64,000 nucleotides of DNA from Cuneatibacter caecimuris (GCF_004216775.1 NZ_SGXF01000001.1:794828-858827); one strand, 5' to 3'; positions 34,731 to 45,032 are shown, counted from the first letter of the stretch. The notes: a model not told the origin generated them from the sequence alone. Numbers and translations: made by a program.

Positions 34731-37340
34731 TTATTCTACCGTTCCATGCAGGACTTCTTTTGCCGATGCAGTCAGCCCTTCCGGGCCTGCGTCAATCACG
34801 ATCGTCTCTCCTGCCCGGATGCCGCCCCCCAGAATCAGTCTGGCCGCCAGGGTCTCCACATGTTTCTGCAGATACCGTTTCAGCGGGCGGGCTCCGTAGA
34901 TCGGATCATAACCGTGTTCCACAACAAACTGCTGCGCCTCGTCTGTCAGCTGAATATTGATCTCTCTGTCCTCCAGCCTTCTGTTTACGTCCTCAATCAT
35001 CAATTTAATGATTCCGCCGATATTCTCTCTGGTCAGAGGTTTAAAAAGAATAATTTCATCCAGCCTGTTCAAAAACTCCGGGCGGAAATGAGCGCGCAGG
35101 TCATTCATCACCAGATCCTCCGCCTCGGGCCTGATGCCGCCGTTTTCATCAATACCTTCCAACAGATAGGAAGAGCCGATATTGGACGTCATAATCAGGA
35201 TTGTATTTTTAAAGTCCACGGTCTTGCCCTGGGAGTCGGTAATCCGGCCGTCGTCCAGAACCTGCAGCAGGATGTTGAACACATCGGGATGGGCTTTTTC
35301 CACTTCATCGAACAGCACAACAGAATATGGCTTCCGGCGGACCGCCTCTGTCAGCTGCCCTCCTTCGTCATAACCTACATATCCCGGAGGCGCTCCAATG
35401 AGGCGGGATACAGAGTGTTTCTCCATATATTCGCTCATATCAATGCGGATCATGTTGGATTCATCGTCAAACAGGCTTTCCGCCAGTGCTTTTGCCAGTT
35501 CTGTCTTTCCAACGCCAGTAGGCCCCAGAAACAAGAAAGAGCCGATGGGTTTTGTAGGATCTTTAATTCCGGCTTTAGAACGGATGATGGCTTCTGTCAC
35601 TTTTTCCACGCCTTCATCCTGGCCGATCACCCTTTTGTGCAGCTCGTCGTCCAGATGCAGGGTTTTGTTGCGCTCGCTCTCCGTGAGTTTTGCCACCGGA
35701 ATGCCGGTCCAGCGTGAAATAATCCGGCAAATTTCCTCTTCTGTCACAGCTTCATGCACCAACGACAGGTCTTCTTTTCTTACTTTTTCTTCTTCAATCT
35801 GAAGCTGTTTCTGCAGTGCGGGAAGTTTACCGTACTGCAGTTCAGCCGCTTTATTCAGGTCATAATGCTGCTGCGCCTGGATAATCTGTTTGTTCAAATC
35901 CTCAATCTCTTCCCTCAGGCGGCTCAGCTTCTCCACGGACGCTTTCTCATTGTCCCACTGGGCTTTTTCCCCGTTGAACTCCTCCCGCAGTTCCGCCAGC
36001 TCTTTCTGCAGCCCCTCCAGGCGGTCCATGCTCAGACGGTCTGTCTCCTTTTTCAGGGCAGCTTCCTCTATTTCTAACTGCATGATTTTTCTGGAAAGTT
36101 CATCCAGCTCCGCCGGCATGGAATCCAGCTCCGTTTTAATCATCGCGCAGGCCTCGTCCACCAGGTCTATGGCCTTATCCGGCAGGAACCTGTCGGAAAT
36201 GTAGCGGTGGGAAAGGGTAGCCGCCGCGACCAGGGCGGAATCTGTGATTTTCACACCGTGATACACCTCGTACCGTTCTTTCAGGCCGCGCAGTATGGAG
36301 ATGGTATCCTCCACAGTGGGTTCGTCCACCAGCACCGGCTGGAAACGGCGCTCCAGGGCAGGGTCTTTTTCAATATATTTTCTGTACTCATCCAGGGTGG
36401 TGGCGCCGATGCAGTGCAGTTCCCCTCTGGCCAGCATGGGCTTGAGCATATTGCCGGCATCCATGGCTCCGTCTGTCTTGCCGGCCCCCACGATCAGATG
36501 CAGCTCATCAATAAACAGGATGATCTGTCCCTCGCTCTTGCGCACCTCTTCCAGCACGGCCTTCAGCCTCTCCTCAAACTCGCCCCGGTATTTCGCTCCG
36601 GCTACCAGCGCGCCCATATCCAGCGCAAAGATTTTTTTATCTTTCAGCCCTTCCGGCACATCTCCCCGGACAATCCTCTGGGCCAGCCCTTCTACCGCGG
36701 CGGTTTTGCCCACTCCGGGTTCGCCGATCAGCACCGGGTTGTTCTTCGTTTTACGGGACAGGATACGGATCACATTTCTGATTTCGCTGTCGCGGCCGAT
36801 TACCGGATCCAGCTTCTGGTCCCTGGCCTTTTCCACCAGGTCCTGTCCATACTTGTTCAGCGTATCATAGGTAGCTTCCGGATTGTCCGTGGTCACCTGC
36901 TGATTGCCTCTTACCGTGGACAGCGCCTGAAGGAACCGTTCTCTGGTAATGCCAAATTCCTTGAAAATAGCTTTTACTTCCGTATTTGCTTCCTGAATCA
37001 GCTGCAGGAACAGGTGCTCCACAGAAACATAAGAATCTCCCATCTGTTTTGCTTCATCTTCCGCTCCCACCAGCACTTTGTTCAGCGCGCTGCTGACATA
37101 GAGCTGTCCGCCTCCGGAGACCTTCACCCGTTTTTCCAGGCCCTGCTCCACCCGGTTCTGGAAATATTCAGCCTGGATTTCCATCTTTGTGACCAGTTTG
37201 CGGATCAGGCTGTCTTCCTGGGTCAGGAGCGCATACAGCAGATGTTCCTGATCAATTTCCTGATTTCCATATTCATAAGCAATTTTCTCACAGTCCTGAA
37301 CTGCCTGCAGAGATTTCTGTGTAAATTTCTGGATATTCAT
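34731..37340 (-). CDS. clpB: ATP-dependent disaggregase ClpB
   Basis: 869 residues with the complete ClpB layout: N-domain repeats (1-145), AAA-1 with Walker A GEPGVGKT and Walker B ILFIDELH, the coiled-coil M-domain (about 400-530, [25 protein letters not shown]), AAA-2 with [16 protein letters not shown], and the C-terminal region. The M-domain length separates it from ClpC and ClpE. It resolubilises protein aggregates with DnaK. I looked for CIRCE and CtsR-type repeats in its upstream region and saw neither; a sigma-A-like promoter is present. Confidence 0.97.
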   Translation of the reverse strand: MNIQKFTQKSLQAVQDCEKIAYEYGNQEIDQEHLLYALLTQEDSLIRKLVTKMEIQAEYFQNRVEQGLEKRVKVSGGGQLYVSSALNKVLVGAEDEAKQMGDSYVSVEHLFLQLIQEANTEVKAIFKEFGITRERFLQALSTVRGNQQVTTDNPEATYDTLNKYGQDLVEKARDQKLDPVIGRDSEIRNVIRILSRKTKNNPVLIGEPGVGKTAAVEGLAQRIVRGDVPEGLKDKKIFALDMGALVAGAKYRGEFEERLKAVLEEVRKSEGQIILFIDELHLIVGAGKTDGAMDAGNMLKPMLARGELHCIGATTLDEYRKYIEKDPALERRFQPVLVDEPTVEDTISILRGLKERYEVYHGVKITDSALVAAATLSHRYISDRFLPDKAIDLVDEACAMIKTELDSMPAELDELSRKIMQLEIEEAALKKETDRLSMDRLEGLQKELAELREEFNGEKAQWDNEKASVEKLSRLREEIEDLNKQIIQAQQHYDLNKAAELQYGKLPALQKQLQIEEEKVRKEDLSLVHEAVTEEEICRIISRWTGIPVAKLTESERNKTLHLDDELHKRVIGQDEGVEKVTEAIIRSKAGIKDPTKPIGSFLFLGPTGVGKTELAKALAESLFDDESNMIRIDMSEYMEKHSVSRLIGAPPGYVGYDEGGQLTEAVRRKPYSVVLFDEVEKAHPDVFNILLQVLDDGRITDSQGKTVDFKNTILIMTSNIGSSYLLEGIDENGGIRPEAEDLVMNDLRAHFRPEFLNRLDEIILFKPLTRENIGGIIKLMIEDVNRRLEDREINIQLTDEAQQFVVEHGYDPIYGARPLKRYLQKHVETLAARLILGGGIRAGETIVIDAGPEGLTASAKEVLHGTVE

Positions 37341-37374
37341 AAGTCCTTCCCTCCTATCCGTTTGTTCTATAACT

Positions 37375-37402
37375 ACTATAACAGTTTTTCTTAATTTGTA
37401 AA
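37375..37402 (-). promoter_or_regulatory. Promoter of clpB
   Basis: Minus-strand TTTACA (37397-37402) and TATAGT (37375-37380) separated by 16 bp, 34 bp before the ATG at 37340. GGAGGGAAGG is the ribosome site. Confidence 0.65.
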
Positions 37403-37481
37403 GAGGTGATTTCTAAAATATCTGTGAAATAAATTTTTTTCTTTTTTTAAATTATGCACCAAAAAAAGTACACTATAACCC

Positions 37482-37509
37482 TTGACTTTTTTCCCAGTTT
37501 TATTATAAT
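37482..37509 (+). promoter_or_regulatory. Promoter of the GrcA-like gene
   Basis: TTGACT (37482-37487) and TATAAT (37504-37509), spacing 16 bp; AAGGAGGG precedes the ATG at 37549. Divergent from the clpB promoter. Confidence 0.75.
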
Positions 37510-37548
37510 AATAGTATCAATTATTGATATTAAAAAGGAGGGACAAAA

Positions 37549-37791
37549 ATGGCAGTAAACGCACAGCAGATTGATAACCTGGTGAATATGCTGGATGGCT
37601 ATGTAGAAAAAGGCGGCCACCATCTGAATGTCAATGTTTTTACAAAAGAGACACTTCTGGACGCCCAGGCGCACCCCGAGAATTATCCTCAGCTGACTGT
37701 ACGGGTTTCCGGCTATGCAGTGAATTTCATTAAACTTACAAAGGAACAGCAGGATGATGTGATTTCCCGCACCTTCCATGACCGCGTATAA
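37549..37791 (+). CDS. Autonomous glycyl radical cofactor-like protein (GrcA/YfiD type)
   Basis: 80 residues corresponding to the C-terminal piece of pyruvate formate-lyase: [59 protein letters not shown]. Gly55 in RVSGYAV is the radical glycine. Such spare parts restore formate-lyase whose glycyl loop was cut by oxygen. At 80 residues it is shorter than E. coli GrcA (127), carrying almost only the C-terminal domain. A [2Fe-2S] protein gene follows 18 bp later on the same transcript. Confidence 0.88.
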   Translation: MAVNAQQIDNLVNMLDGYVEKGGHHLNVNVFTKETLLDAQAHPENYPQLTVRVSGYAVNFIKLTKEQQDDVISRTFHDRV

Positions 37792-37809
37792 ACAAAAGGA
37801 GAAAATAAT

Positions 37810-37986
37810 ATGGATGCAAAAGAAACTGTATGCTTCTGCATGAATATCACAGCAGGAGAAATAGAAGAAGCGATTGCCGGAGGAGCTGCCACAGTCGAGG
37901 CTGTGCAGGAAGCCACCGGCGCAGGAACAGGCTGCGGCGGATGTATTGATACGATCCAGCAGATTTTGGATGAACACCGTTCCTGA
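37810..37986 (+). CDS. BFD-like [2Fe-2S] binding protein
   Basis: 58 residues (MDAKETVCFCMN ... GTGCGGCIDTIQQILDEH). Cysteines 8, 10, 42 and 45 give C-x-C and C-x2-C with the same 32-residue span as E. coli bacterioferritin-associated ferredoxin, so a BFD [2Fe-2S] domain is clear. The ribosome site AAGGAG is 9 bp upstream of ATG. Cotranscribed with the glycyl-radical protein; both suggest an oxygen or iron stress response. Electron partner unknown. Confidence 0.88.
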   Translation: MDAKETVCFCMNITAGEIEEAIAGGAATVEAVQEATGAGTGCGGCIDTIQQILDEHRS

Positions 37987-38076
37987 CAAGATTGCGGCAG
38001 ATTTTGTGGATCTGCCAAACTGAGGGATATTCCCGCTGCGCCCAGCCCCCGCACGGCGCGCCGGATATCATACAGG

Positions 38077-38115
38077 CCGGAAGAAAACTTGTTTTGTTTT
38101 CTTCCGGTTTTTTTT
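38077..38115 (+). terminator. Terminator of the GrcA-BFD transcript
   Basis: CCGGAAGAAAAC/GTTTTCTTCCGG perfect 12-bp stem with a TTGTTTT loop and an eight-T run. Confidence 0.95.
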
Positions 38116-38163
38116 GTTTTAAACTTGATTTTGCTGTTGGAGGAATACGAAAGGGGAGTCGCG

Positions 38164-38240
38164 GGGAGGCGGCAGAAGAAACTCCGGAGGATCCATGCCT
38201 GAAACGGCTATATCCTCCTGCGTTTTTTCTGCCGCCTCCC
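38164..38240. repeat. Long inverted repeat
   Basis: Perfect 14-bp arms GGGAGGCGGCAGAA (38164-38177) and TTCTGCCGCCTCCC (38227-38240) enclose a second pair GGAGGAT/ATCCTCC (38186-38218). It lies after the terminator of the preceding unit. Small RNA, mini-element or protein-binding site are all open. Confidence 0.7.
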
Positions 38241-38324
38241 TGCCTGGGTTTTTTTTCTCGCTTAGGGATTGATCGGGAAGCTTCTTTTCTGTAGTGGTTT
38301 TAGTAAAAAATTTGATTTTTGTCA

Positions 38325-38376
38325 TTGACATGTCAGGATTTATTTGCTAAGCTTTTAATATTGTTCAAAATAGAAC
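38325..38376 (+). promoter_or_regulatory. Promoter and candidate operator of the MarR-TauE operon
   Basis: TTGACA (38325-38330), 17 bp, extended TGC-TAAGCT (38348-38353), then the palindrome GTTCAAAATAGAAC (38363-38376) near the expected transcription start, well placed for MarR autorepression. Confidence 0.6.
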
Positions 38377-38397
38377 TATATGGAGGGGGTTTTGTGT

Positions 38398-38832
38398 ATG
38401 CTGACCGAATTCTGGGACAGTTTTTCTTTGATGAAACGGCTGTATGATCAGGTTATGGAACCTGTTTGCAGAAATTATGGGATCACGCGGATGGAGCTGG
38501 ACATTCTTCTTTTTTTGGCGAATAACCCTTGCTATGACACTGCCGCGGACATAATAGGACGGCGCCAGCTCACGAAATCTCATGTGTCCTCTTCTGTACG
38601 GCGCCTGGAGGAGAGGGGCCTGCTGGGACGGACTTTCCGCCAGGGGAACCGAAAAACAGTGCATCTGAGTCTGCTTGCGGGATCCGCTCCCATTGTGAAG
38701 GAGGGGAGAAATGCGCAGAAACAATATTTTTCTGAAATATTTAAGGGTTTTTCGAAAGAGGAGATACAAAAAATCGGCGGGAATTTTATCCGGATTGCCG
38801 GAAATGCCCGCCAGGCAATCATGGAGGATTAA
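38398..38832 (+). CDS. MarR family transcriptional regulator
   Basis: 144 residues from the ATG at 38398, behind GGAGGGGG; an ATG 18 bp earlier overlaps that ribosome site. Winged helix: RMELDILLFLANNP, AADIIGRRQLTKSHVSSSVRRLEERGLLGR, wing NRKTVHLSL. Stop and the TauE start are 3 bp apart, so it probably controls that exporter. Ligand unknown, plausibly a sulfur-containing or organic anion. Confidence 0.9.
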   Translation: MLTEFWDSFSLMKRLYDQVMEPVCRNYGITRMELDILLFLANNPCYDTAADIIGRRQLTKSHVSSSVRRLEERGLLGRTFRQGNRKTVHLSLLAGSAPIVKEGRNAQKQYFSEIFKGFSKEEIQKIGGNFIRIAGNARQAIMED

Positions 38833-38835
38833 ATC

Positions 38836-39606
38836 ATGCTGTACAAATTTCTGATTTGTTTTATTGCCGGCATCGGAGCCGGTCTGGGGACGGGGTTTGC
38901 AGGGATGAGCGCCGCTGCTGTAATCAGCCCCATGCTCATCACTTTTCTGAATATTCCGGCCTATGAGGCAGTAGGCATCGCGCTGGCAAGCGATGTGCTG
39001 GCCAGCGCGGTCAGCGCGTATACTTATGGTAAAAACAAAAATCTGGATATCCGAAACGGCCTGGTGATGATGGCTGCGGTGCTCTGTTTCACGCTGGTGG
39101 GGAGCTGGATTTCCAGCCTGCTTCCCAGCCAGGCCATGGGAGGATTCTCTGTTTTCATGACGCTGCTTTTGGGCATTAAATTCATCGTCCGCCCGGTGAT
39201 GACAACGAAAGAATCCATGGCTGGGGTAAGCCCTATGAAGCGTGTGATTCAATCCTTGTCCTGCGGCGCTCTTGTGGGCTTTATCTGTGGTTTTGTGGGC
39301 GCAGGAGGCGGGATGATGATGCTGCTGATCCTCACCAGCGTGCTGGGCTATGAGCTGAAAACAGCAGTGGGCACCAGCGTGTTTATCATGACATTTACTG
39401 CTTTTACCGGGTCCGTCAGCCATTTTGCCATCGGCGGCGCTCCGGACTGGTGGGCGCTGCTGTTCTGTGTGCTCTCCACGCTGCTCTGGGCCAGAATCGC
39501 GGCAAAATTTGCCAACAAAACCAGCCCTATTGTGCTCAACCGGGCTACCGGAGTCGTGCTCACTGTGCTGGGAGCTGCGATTCTTGCCGTCAATTATATC
39601 GTTTAG
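38836..39606 (+). CDS. TauE/SafE family (DUF81) membrane anion exporter
   Basis: 256 residues, about eight helices in two related halves, with the family's glycine-rich motifs FIAGIGAGLGTGFAGMSAAAVISPML and GFICGFVGAGGGMMMLLIL. Members export sulfite, sulfoacetate and other anions. Located in the membrane. Cotranscribed with the MarR regulator. Confidence 0.92.
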   Translation: MLYKFLICFIAGIGAGLGTGFAGMSAAAVISPMLITFLNIPAYEAVGIALASDVLASAVSAYTYGKNKNLDIRNGLVMMAAVLCFTLVGSWISSLLPSQAMGGFSVFMTLLLGIKFIVRPVMTTKESMAGVSPMKRVIQSLSCGALVGFICGFVGAGGGMMMLLILTSVLGYELKTAVGTSVFIMTFTAFTGSVSHFAIGGAPDWWALLFCVLSTLLWARIAAKFANKTSPIVLNRATGVVLTVLGAAILAVNYIV

Positions 39607-39633
39607 CAGCAGATAAACGGCCTTTCTGAGCGC

Positions 39634-41739
39634 TTACACATAAAATAGCAGATCGCCATATGTAGGGAACGGCCATTCCTTTTTATCCACCAGAAGTTCC
39701 AGCGCATCTGCGATGCCGCGGGCCGCTTCCATGCCGGGAATGACGTCTTTGGCATAGTAGACAGCGGCGGCGGCGGTTTCTTCCGGAGCCTGGTTCAGTT
39801 TTTCTTCCAGCGCTCCCACCGCCCTGGACAGGGCCGTTGTTTTATCGGTTATTTCTCTGGCCTGCGCCAGCTCGGCCGGGGCTTCGATGCCGATTTCCTT
39901 TTTCTTGGCTACAATTCCGGCCAGTTTTCCGGAGTATGTAATCGCGGCAGGAATGATCTGTTTCTTAAGAATATCCAGACTGGTCAGCGCTTCGATCCGA
40001 ATGGTCTTGGCATATTCCTCCAGGGCAATTTCCTGTCGGGATTCAATTTCGCTCCTGGTATAAATCCCGTGGTCTTTAAACATTTTCACGTTTTTTTCAT
40101 CCGTGAAATGAGGGAGCGCATCGGGAGTGGTTTTCCAGTTCAGCAGGCCGCGTTTTTCCGCCTCTACAGGCCATTCGTCGCCGTATCCGTTGCCGTTAAA
40201 AATGATCCTTTTGTGCGCCCTGATCTCCCGGCGAATCAACTCGTCCAGAGCCGCCTGAAAATCTCCGGCCTTTTCCAGTTCATCGGCAAACTGTCTCAGC
40301 TCTTCTGCCACTGCCGCGTTCAGCATGATATCTGTGCAGGCAATATTGAAGGAGGAGCCCGGCATACGGAATTCAAATTTGTTCCCTGTAAATGCAAAGG
40401 GAGAGGTACGGTTGCGGTCAGAATTGTCGATGGGAATGTTTGGCAGTGCCGTCACGCCGATATCCATCACTTTTTTGCTGCTGTCTTCATAGGCGGAGCC
40501 CTCCACCAGCGCGTCGATCACCGCGCCCAGCTCATCCCCCACATACATGGAAACAATCGCGGGAGGCGCTTCATTCGCTCCCAGCCGGTGGTCGTTGCCC
40601 GCGCTGGCCACAGAGATTCTGAGCAGATCCTGATATTCGTCCACCGCTTTGATCACAGCAGTCAGAAACAGCAGGAACTGCGCGTTGGAAATGGGGGTTT
40701 TCCCCGGATCCAGCAGGTTTTCGCCCGTATCAGTGGAGATGGACCAGTTATTATGTTTACCGGATCCGTTTACACCTTCAAAGGGCTTTTCATGCAGCAG
40801 GCAGACAAACCCATGCCGGTCCGCCACCTTCTTCATCACTTCCATAGCCAGCTGGTTGTGGTCGATCGCAATATTGGCTGTTTCAAAAATCGGCGCCATT
40901 TCATGCTGCGCGGGAGCCACTTCGTTATGTTCCGTTTTAGAATAAATGCCCAGCTTCCATAATTCACAGTCCAGGTCTTCCATAAACGCCTTTACTCTGG
41001 GGCGGATCGCACCGAAATAATGATCCTCCATCTCCTGGCCTTTGGGGGAAGGCGCGCCGAACAGGGTGCGGCCGGTGAGAATCAGGTCGGGTCTCTTTGC
41101 ATAATCTTCTTTGTTGATCAAAAAGTATTCCTGTTCCGGTCCGATCGTTGCTGTCACGCGGTTCACTTTTTTCCCGAACAGCTTTAATACCCTGCAGGCC
41201 TCCTTGCTCACCGCATCCATCGAACGGAGAAGGGGAGTCTTCTTATCCAGGATTTCTCCGGTATAGGAACAGAAAGCCGTGGGAATGCACAGTGTCTTAT
41301 CTTTGATAAATGCATAAGAAGTTGGATCCCAGGCGGTATAACCTCTGGCTTCAAAAGTAGCCCTCAGCCCTCCGGAAGGAAAACTGGAAGCGTCCGGCTC
41401 CCCTTTCACCAGTTCCTTCCCTTTAAATTCCATAATCACAGTGCCGCCTTCTGCGGGAGAAATAAAACTGTCATGCTTTTCTGCCGTCACGCCGGTCATT
41501 GGCTGGAACCAGTGAGTGAAGTGAGTAGCGCCTTTTTCCACTGCCCAGTCTTTCATGGCGTTGGCCACAACATCCGCCACCTGTGTATCCAGCGCAGTTC
41601 CCAGCTCCATGGTCTGACGCAGCGCCTGATATGTCCCCTTGGGCAGGCGTTCCTTCATCACATGATCGTTGAACACCATGCTGCCAAACAGCTCCGGGAT
41701 GCGGGCGCTGCATGTTTCAGATGCATTTGTCTTACTCAT
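39634..41739 (-). CDS. glnN: Glutamine synthetase type III (GlnN)
   Basis: 701 residues, the length of GSIII. GSIII hallmarks: the N-terminal [64 protein letters not shown], and [18 protein letters not shown] (ammonia and glutamate site). Catalyses ATP-dependent amidation of glutamate; dodecameric. Its leader holds a promoter and terminator overlapping the end of purF. Monocistronic; convergent with the TauE gene. Confidence 0.97.
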   Translation of the reverse strand: MSKTNASETCSARIPELFGSMVFNDHVMKERLPKGTYQALRQTMELGTALDTQVADVVANAMKDWAVEKGATHFTHWFQPMTGVTAEKHDSFISPAEGGTVIMEFKGKELVKGEPDASSFPSGGLRATFEARGYTAWDPTSYAFIKDKTLCIPTAFCSYTGEILDKKTPLLRSMDAVSKEACRVLKLFGKKVNRVTATIGPEQEYFLINKEDYAKRPDLILTGRTLFGAPSPKGQEMEDHYFGAIRPRVKAFMEDLDCELWKLGIYSKTEHNEVAPAQHEMAPIFETANIAIDHNQLAMEVMKKVADRHGFVCLLHEKPFEGVNGSGKHNNWSISTDTGENLLDPGKTPISNAQFLLFLTAVIKAVDEYQDLLRISVASAGNDHRLGANEAPPAIVSMYVGDELGAVIDALVEGSAYEDSSKKVMDIGVTALPNIPIDNSDRNRTSPFAFTGNKFEFRMPGSSFNIACTDIMLNAAVAEELRQFADELEKAGDFQAALDELIRREIRAHKRIIFNGNGYGDEWPVEAEKRGLLNWKTTPDALPHFTDEKNVKMFKDHGIYTRSEIESRQEIALEEYAKTIRIEALTSLDILKKQIIPAAITYSGKLAGIVAKKKEIGIEAPAELAQAREITDKTTALSRAVGALEEKLNQAPEETAAAAVYYAKDVIPGMEAARGIADALELLVDKKEWPFPTYGDLLFYV

Positions 41740-41784
41740 AATTTTTCCTCTCTTTCTTCCAGCTTTTCAGCAGTAAAATCAACC

Positions 41785-41822
41785 AAAAAAGGCACTGCGG
41801 TTACTCTGTCCGCAGCGCCTTT
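41785..41822 (-). terminator. Terminator hairpin shared by the purF end and the glnN leader
   Basis: AAAGGCACTGCGG/CCGCAGCGCCTTT, 13-bp stem with one G-U, loop containing ACAGAG on the minus strand, then six Ts. It lies downstream of purF and also downstream of the glnN promoter, so it can end purF transcripts and also attenuate glnN. Confidence 0.9.
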
Positions 41823-41837
41823 GCTGTTCTGGCTTAC

Positions 41838-41866
41838 ATTCTAAACGATCGGATTTCATTTGTCAA
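41838..41866 (-). promoter_or_regulatory. Promoter of glnN
   Basis: Minus-strand TTGACA (41861-41866) and TAGAAT (41838-41843) with 17-bp spacing, 17 bp from the purF stop. The start of transcription would be about 10 bases before the terminator hairpin. Confidence 0.8.
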
Positions 41867-41882
41867 TCCTGATTTTAAATTT

Positions 41883-43277
41883 TTATTTTTTCCTGCCGTA
41901 ACTGTACAGATCTGTCGCATATCTGCCGTCAAAGCAGGCAAAACAGCACCCGGTTTCTCCGTAGGCTTCCTGCAGGTCCTCCACACAGAGAAACTTCAGG
42001 GTATCCGCATGAAGAAAGCTTTGCAGCTCTTCCAATGACATTCTGGAAGAGATCAGTTCTTCTCTTGTGGAAGTATCCACGCCGTAAAAACAAGGGTAAA
42101 GAATCTGCGGGGAAGCGATTCTCACATGCACTTCACCGGCCCCGGCTTCTTTCAGCATGCGCACAATCCGCCGGGAAGTGGTGCCGCGCACCAGCGAATC
42201 ATCCACCAGCACAATTTTCTTTCCGGCCACTACAGAAGTGTTCGCTGACAGCTTCAGGCGAACCCCCATGTCCCGCTGGGACTGAGTGGGCTGAATAAAA
42301 GTTCTCCCCACATACCTGTTTTTAATCAGTCCCATCTCATAGGGCAGGCCGCTGGCCTCGCTGTAGCCAATAGCAGCCGATAAAGAGGAATCCGGCACGC
42401 CCACCACCATGTCCGCGTTCAGCTCCGCGTCCTTTCCTGCAAGAATCGTCCCCGTTTTTTTCCGCATCATATGTACATTGAGGCCCTCGATATTGCTGTC
42501 CGGCCGGGCAAAATAAATATATTCCATGGCGCAGATATTCTGCCTGCGCTCTTCTGTATAGAACGTGCTCTGCAGACCTCTGGCGGACAGTTTGAGGATT
42601 TCCCCCGGTTCCACGTCCCGGATGTATTCCGCATCCACCATATCAAAGGCGCAGGTCTCGCTGCTGATACAGTATCCGTCGCCGCAGCGGCCCAGAGCCA
42701 GCGGCCTCAGCCCGTTTTTATCCCGGATCGCGTACATATTCTTTTCTGTGAGAATCAGGAAAGTGTACGCCCCGTCCAGCCTGACGCAGGCAGCTTTGAT
42801 TTTTTCCAGCAGGGAGCCCTTTCTTCCCTGGATCAGATGCAGAATAATTTCACTGTCGCTGCTGCCGTGGAAAATATGCCCTTTTTCTTCCAGCTCTTCT
42901 TTCAGTTCCAGGGAATTAACAATCTGACCGTTGTGCACTACCGCAATGCTGCCGATCCCGGAACGGGCCACAATGGGCTGCACATTTTCAATCTCATCTC
43001 CCCCCGCCGTGCCATAGCGCACATGGCCGATGCTGTTGTTCCCTGTCAAAGGTTCCAGGTCTTCCGGCCTAAAAACATCAGTCAGAAGCCCTTTTCCCTT
43101 GTAGCAGCGCAGATGGGTCCCGTCGCTGGCCGCGATCCCCGCCCCCTCCTGTCCCCGGTGCTGAAGGGCGTGCAGCCCCATATAGACCCCGGATGCCGCT
43201 TTGTTGTCATGATAAATTCCGAACACACCGCATTCCTCGTGAATTTCTTTCTCATCCGCCTGTACTGTATCCCGCAT
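41883..43277 (-). CDS. purF: Amidophosphoribosyltransferase PurF
   Basis: 464 residues from the ATG at 43277, which has GGGAGGAGAAAC immediately upstream; a GTG at 43295 overlaps the pyrG stop but lacks a ribosome site. First step of purine synthesis (PRPP plus glutamine). A 15-residue propeptide precedes Cys16 in EECGVFG, the N-terminal nucleophile after processing. The PRPP loop reads KIVLVDDSLVRGTTSRR. Cys residues near the C-terminus (GCCFACFDG) match the 4Fe-4S type of PurF. Cotranscribed with pyrG. Confidence 0.96.
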   Translation of the reverse strand: MRDTVQADEKEIHEECGVFGIYHDNKAASGVYMGLHALQHRGQEGAGIAASDGTHLRCYKGKGLLTDVFRPEDLEPLTGNNSIGHVRYGTAGGDEIENVQPIVARSGIGSIAVVHNGQIVNSLELKEELEEKGHIFHGSSDSEIILHLIQGRKGSLLEKIKAACVRLDGAYTFLILTEKNMYAIRDKNGLRPLALGRCGDGYCISSETCAFDMVDAEYIRDVEPGEILKLSARGLQSTFYTEERRQNICAMEYIYFARPDSNIEGLNVHMMRKKTGTILAGKDAELNADMVVGVPDSSLSAAIGYSEASGLPYEMGLIKNRYVGRTFIQPTQSQRDMGVRLKLSANTSVVAGKKIVLVDDSLVRGTTSRRIVRMLKEAGAGEVHVRIASPQILYPCFYGVDTSTREELISSRMSLEELQSFLHADTLKFLCVEDLQEAYGETGCCFACFDGRYATDLYSYGRKK

Positions 43278-43291
43278 GTTTCTCCTCCCGA

Positions 43292-44908
43292 TCACTTTCC
43301 GCCTTCCCGCTGCCGGAGAGCGGCGCCGATAAATTCCCGAAACAGCGGATGAGCTTTATTAGGCCTGCTTTTAAATTCAGGATGGTACTGCACGCCGACA
43401 TAAAAATCGTGATCCGGCAGTTCTACGGCCTCCACCAGCCTGCCGTCCGGGGAGAGGCCGGAAAATACCACTCCTTTTTCCTGAAATTCTTCTCTGTATT
43501 CATTATTAAATTCATAACGGTGACGGTGACGCTCCTGAATCCTTCCGGTTCCGTATGCGGCTTCCAGCTTGGTGCCAGCCTGTACAGCGCATGGATAAGC
43601 CCCCAGGCGCATCGTGCCTCCTTTCGGCACATTTCCCTGCTGATCCGGCATCAGGTCGATGACTCTGTGGACGCCGTCCGGGACAAATTCTCCTGAATCA
43701 GCGTCTTCATAATGAAGTATATTTCTGGCCATTTCAATTACCGCAATCTGCATTCCCAGACAGATTCCGAAAAAGGGCACATGACTTTCCCTCGCATATC
43801 GGGCCGCCAGAATCATACCTTCTATTCCCCTGTCCCCAAATCCTCCCGGAATTATGATGCCGTCTGATTCCCCCAAAAGGGGCTGCACATTTTCTTTTGT
43901 GATCAATTCGCTGTCCACCCATTCAATCTGGATCGCTGCGCTGTTCTCATACCCTCCGTGCTTCAAAGCCTCCGCAACAGAGAGATAGGAATCATGCAGC
44001 TTTACATATTTTCCGACCAGCGCAATTTTCACCGTCTTTCTGCAGTTCCTGATTCTGTCCAGCATCTGCTCCCATTCTGTCAAATCGCAGGCCCGGGCCT
44101 TTTCTTCAATCCCCAGTTCCCTCATTGTAATCCTCGCCAATCCTGCTTTTTCCAGCATCATAGGCGCTTCATAGAGCACCGGCAGAGTCAGGTTCTGAAT
44201 AACACAGTCCTCTTTCACATTGCAGAAAAGGGCTATCTTTTGCAGCAGGTCTGTCTCTACTTCCTGATTACAGCGGGCCACAATGATATCCGGCTGGATG
44301 CCGAAGGACTGCAGCTCTTTGACAGAATGCTGGGTGGGTTTGGATTTATGCTCTCCTGAAGATTCCAGATAGGGGATCAATGTTACATGTATAAAAAGGC
44401 AGTTGTCTCTGCCCGCTTCATGGCCTACCTGGCGGATGGCTTCCAGAAAAGGCTGTGATTCTATATCGCCGGTGGTTCCGCCGATTTCTGTAATAACCAC
44501 ATCTGCGTTCGTTTTCTTCTGCACGCTATAGATGAAAGATTTGATTTCATTGGTGATATGGGGGATAACCTGCACAGTCTGACCCAGGTATTCTCCCCTC
44601 CTCTCTTTGCTCAGCACATTCCAGTAGACCTTTCCGGTGGTCAGATTAGAAAACTGGTTCAGATTTTCATCTATAAAACGTTCATAATGCCCCAGATCCA
44701 GATCCGTCTCAGCGCCGTCTTCGGTTACGAATACCTCGCCGTGCTGATAAGGGCTCATGGTTCCCGGGTCGATATTGATGTACGGATCCAGTTTCTGCGC
44801 CGCCACCTTCAGTCCCCTGGCTTTCAGAAGCCTTCCCAGAGAGGCTGCGGTGATCCCTTTACCCAGCCCGGAAACCACGCCTCCTGTCACAAAAATATAT
44901 TTTGCCAT
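43292..44908 (-). CDS. pyrG: CTP synthase PyrG
   Basis: 538 residues: synthetase domain with [17 protein letters not shown] and [12 protein letters not shown], and a C-terminal class I glutaminase with FFGICLGMQ (nucleophile Cys) and [11 protein letters not shown]. Makes CTP from UTP. Genes pyrG and purF are 15 bp apart, an unusual joining of pyrimidine and purine synthesis. A long leader with hairpins precedes it (see 44909-45155). Confidence 0.97.
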   Translation of the reverse strand: MAKYIFVTGGVVSGLGKGITAASLGRLLKARGLKVAAQKLDPYINIDPGTMSPYQHGEVFVTEDGAETDLDLGHYERFIDENLNQFSNLTTGKVYWNVLSKERRGEYLGQTVQVIPHITNEIKSFIYSVQKKTNADVVITEIGGTTGDIESQPFLEAIRQVGHEAGRDNCLFIHVTLIPYLESSGEHKSKPTQHSVKELQSFGIQPDIIVARCNQEVETDLLQKIALFCNVKEDCVIQNLTLPVLYEAPMMLEKAGLARITMRELGIEEKARACDLTEWEQMLDRIRNCRKTVKIALVGKYVKLHDSYLSVAEALKHGGYENSAAIQIEWVDSELITKENVQPLLGESDGIIIPGGFGDRGIEGMILAARYARESHVPFFGICLGMQIAVIEMARNILHYEDADSGEFVPDGVHRVIDLMPDQQGNVPKGGTMRLGAYPCAVQAGTKLEAAYGTGRIQERHRHRYEFNNEYREEFQEKGVVFSGLSPDGRLVEAVELPDHDFYVGVQYHPEFKSRPNKAHPLFREFIGAALRQREGGK

Positions 44909-44997
44909 TTGTAATCCTCCTCTGCTTTTACATCCTGCATCTCAATGTTAGTATACCCATTTTTCAGCCTGCTGCAGCGTTGTCTTCTTCGGAGCGG

Positions 44998-45030
44998 TTT
45001 TATTGCATAGGGAACTCCTATACAATAAAA
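44998..45030 (+). repeat. Dispersed repeat, short hairpin-only copy 5
   Basis: TTTTATTGCATAGG/CCTATACAATAAAA around GAACT. Same core as the TTTTGTTGCATAGGGAACGCAG hairpin of copies 3 and 4. In the pyrG leader, antisense orientation to the gene. Confidence 0.65.
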
Positions 45031-45032
45031 TA

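Larger units (their letters stand above)
37987..38397. other. Intergenic: terminator, long hairpin and MarR promoter
   Basis: 411 bp. Contains the terminator of the GrcA/BFD unit (38077-38115), a long imperfect hairpin (38164-38240), and the promoter and operator of the MarR gene (38325-38376). No ORF with a ribosome site. Confidence 0.7.

Noticed and set aside
37341-37480. CIRCE or CtsR site for clpB
   Set aside because: Neither the TTAGCACTC-N9-GAGTGCTAA dyad nor the paired GGTCAAA repeats are present.
38119-38331. Minus-strand ORF across the long hairpin
   Set aside because: Its sequence follows the inverted repeat arms, no ribosome site, and no family resemblance.
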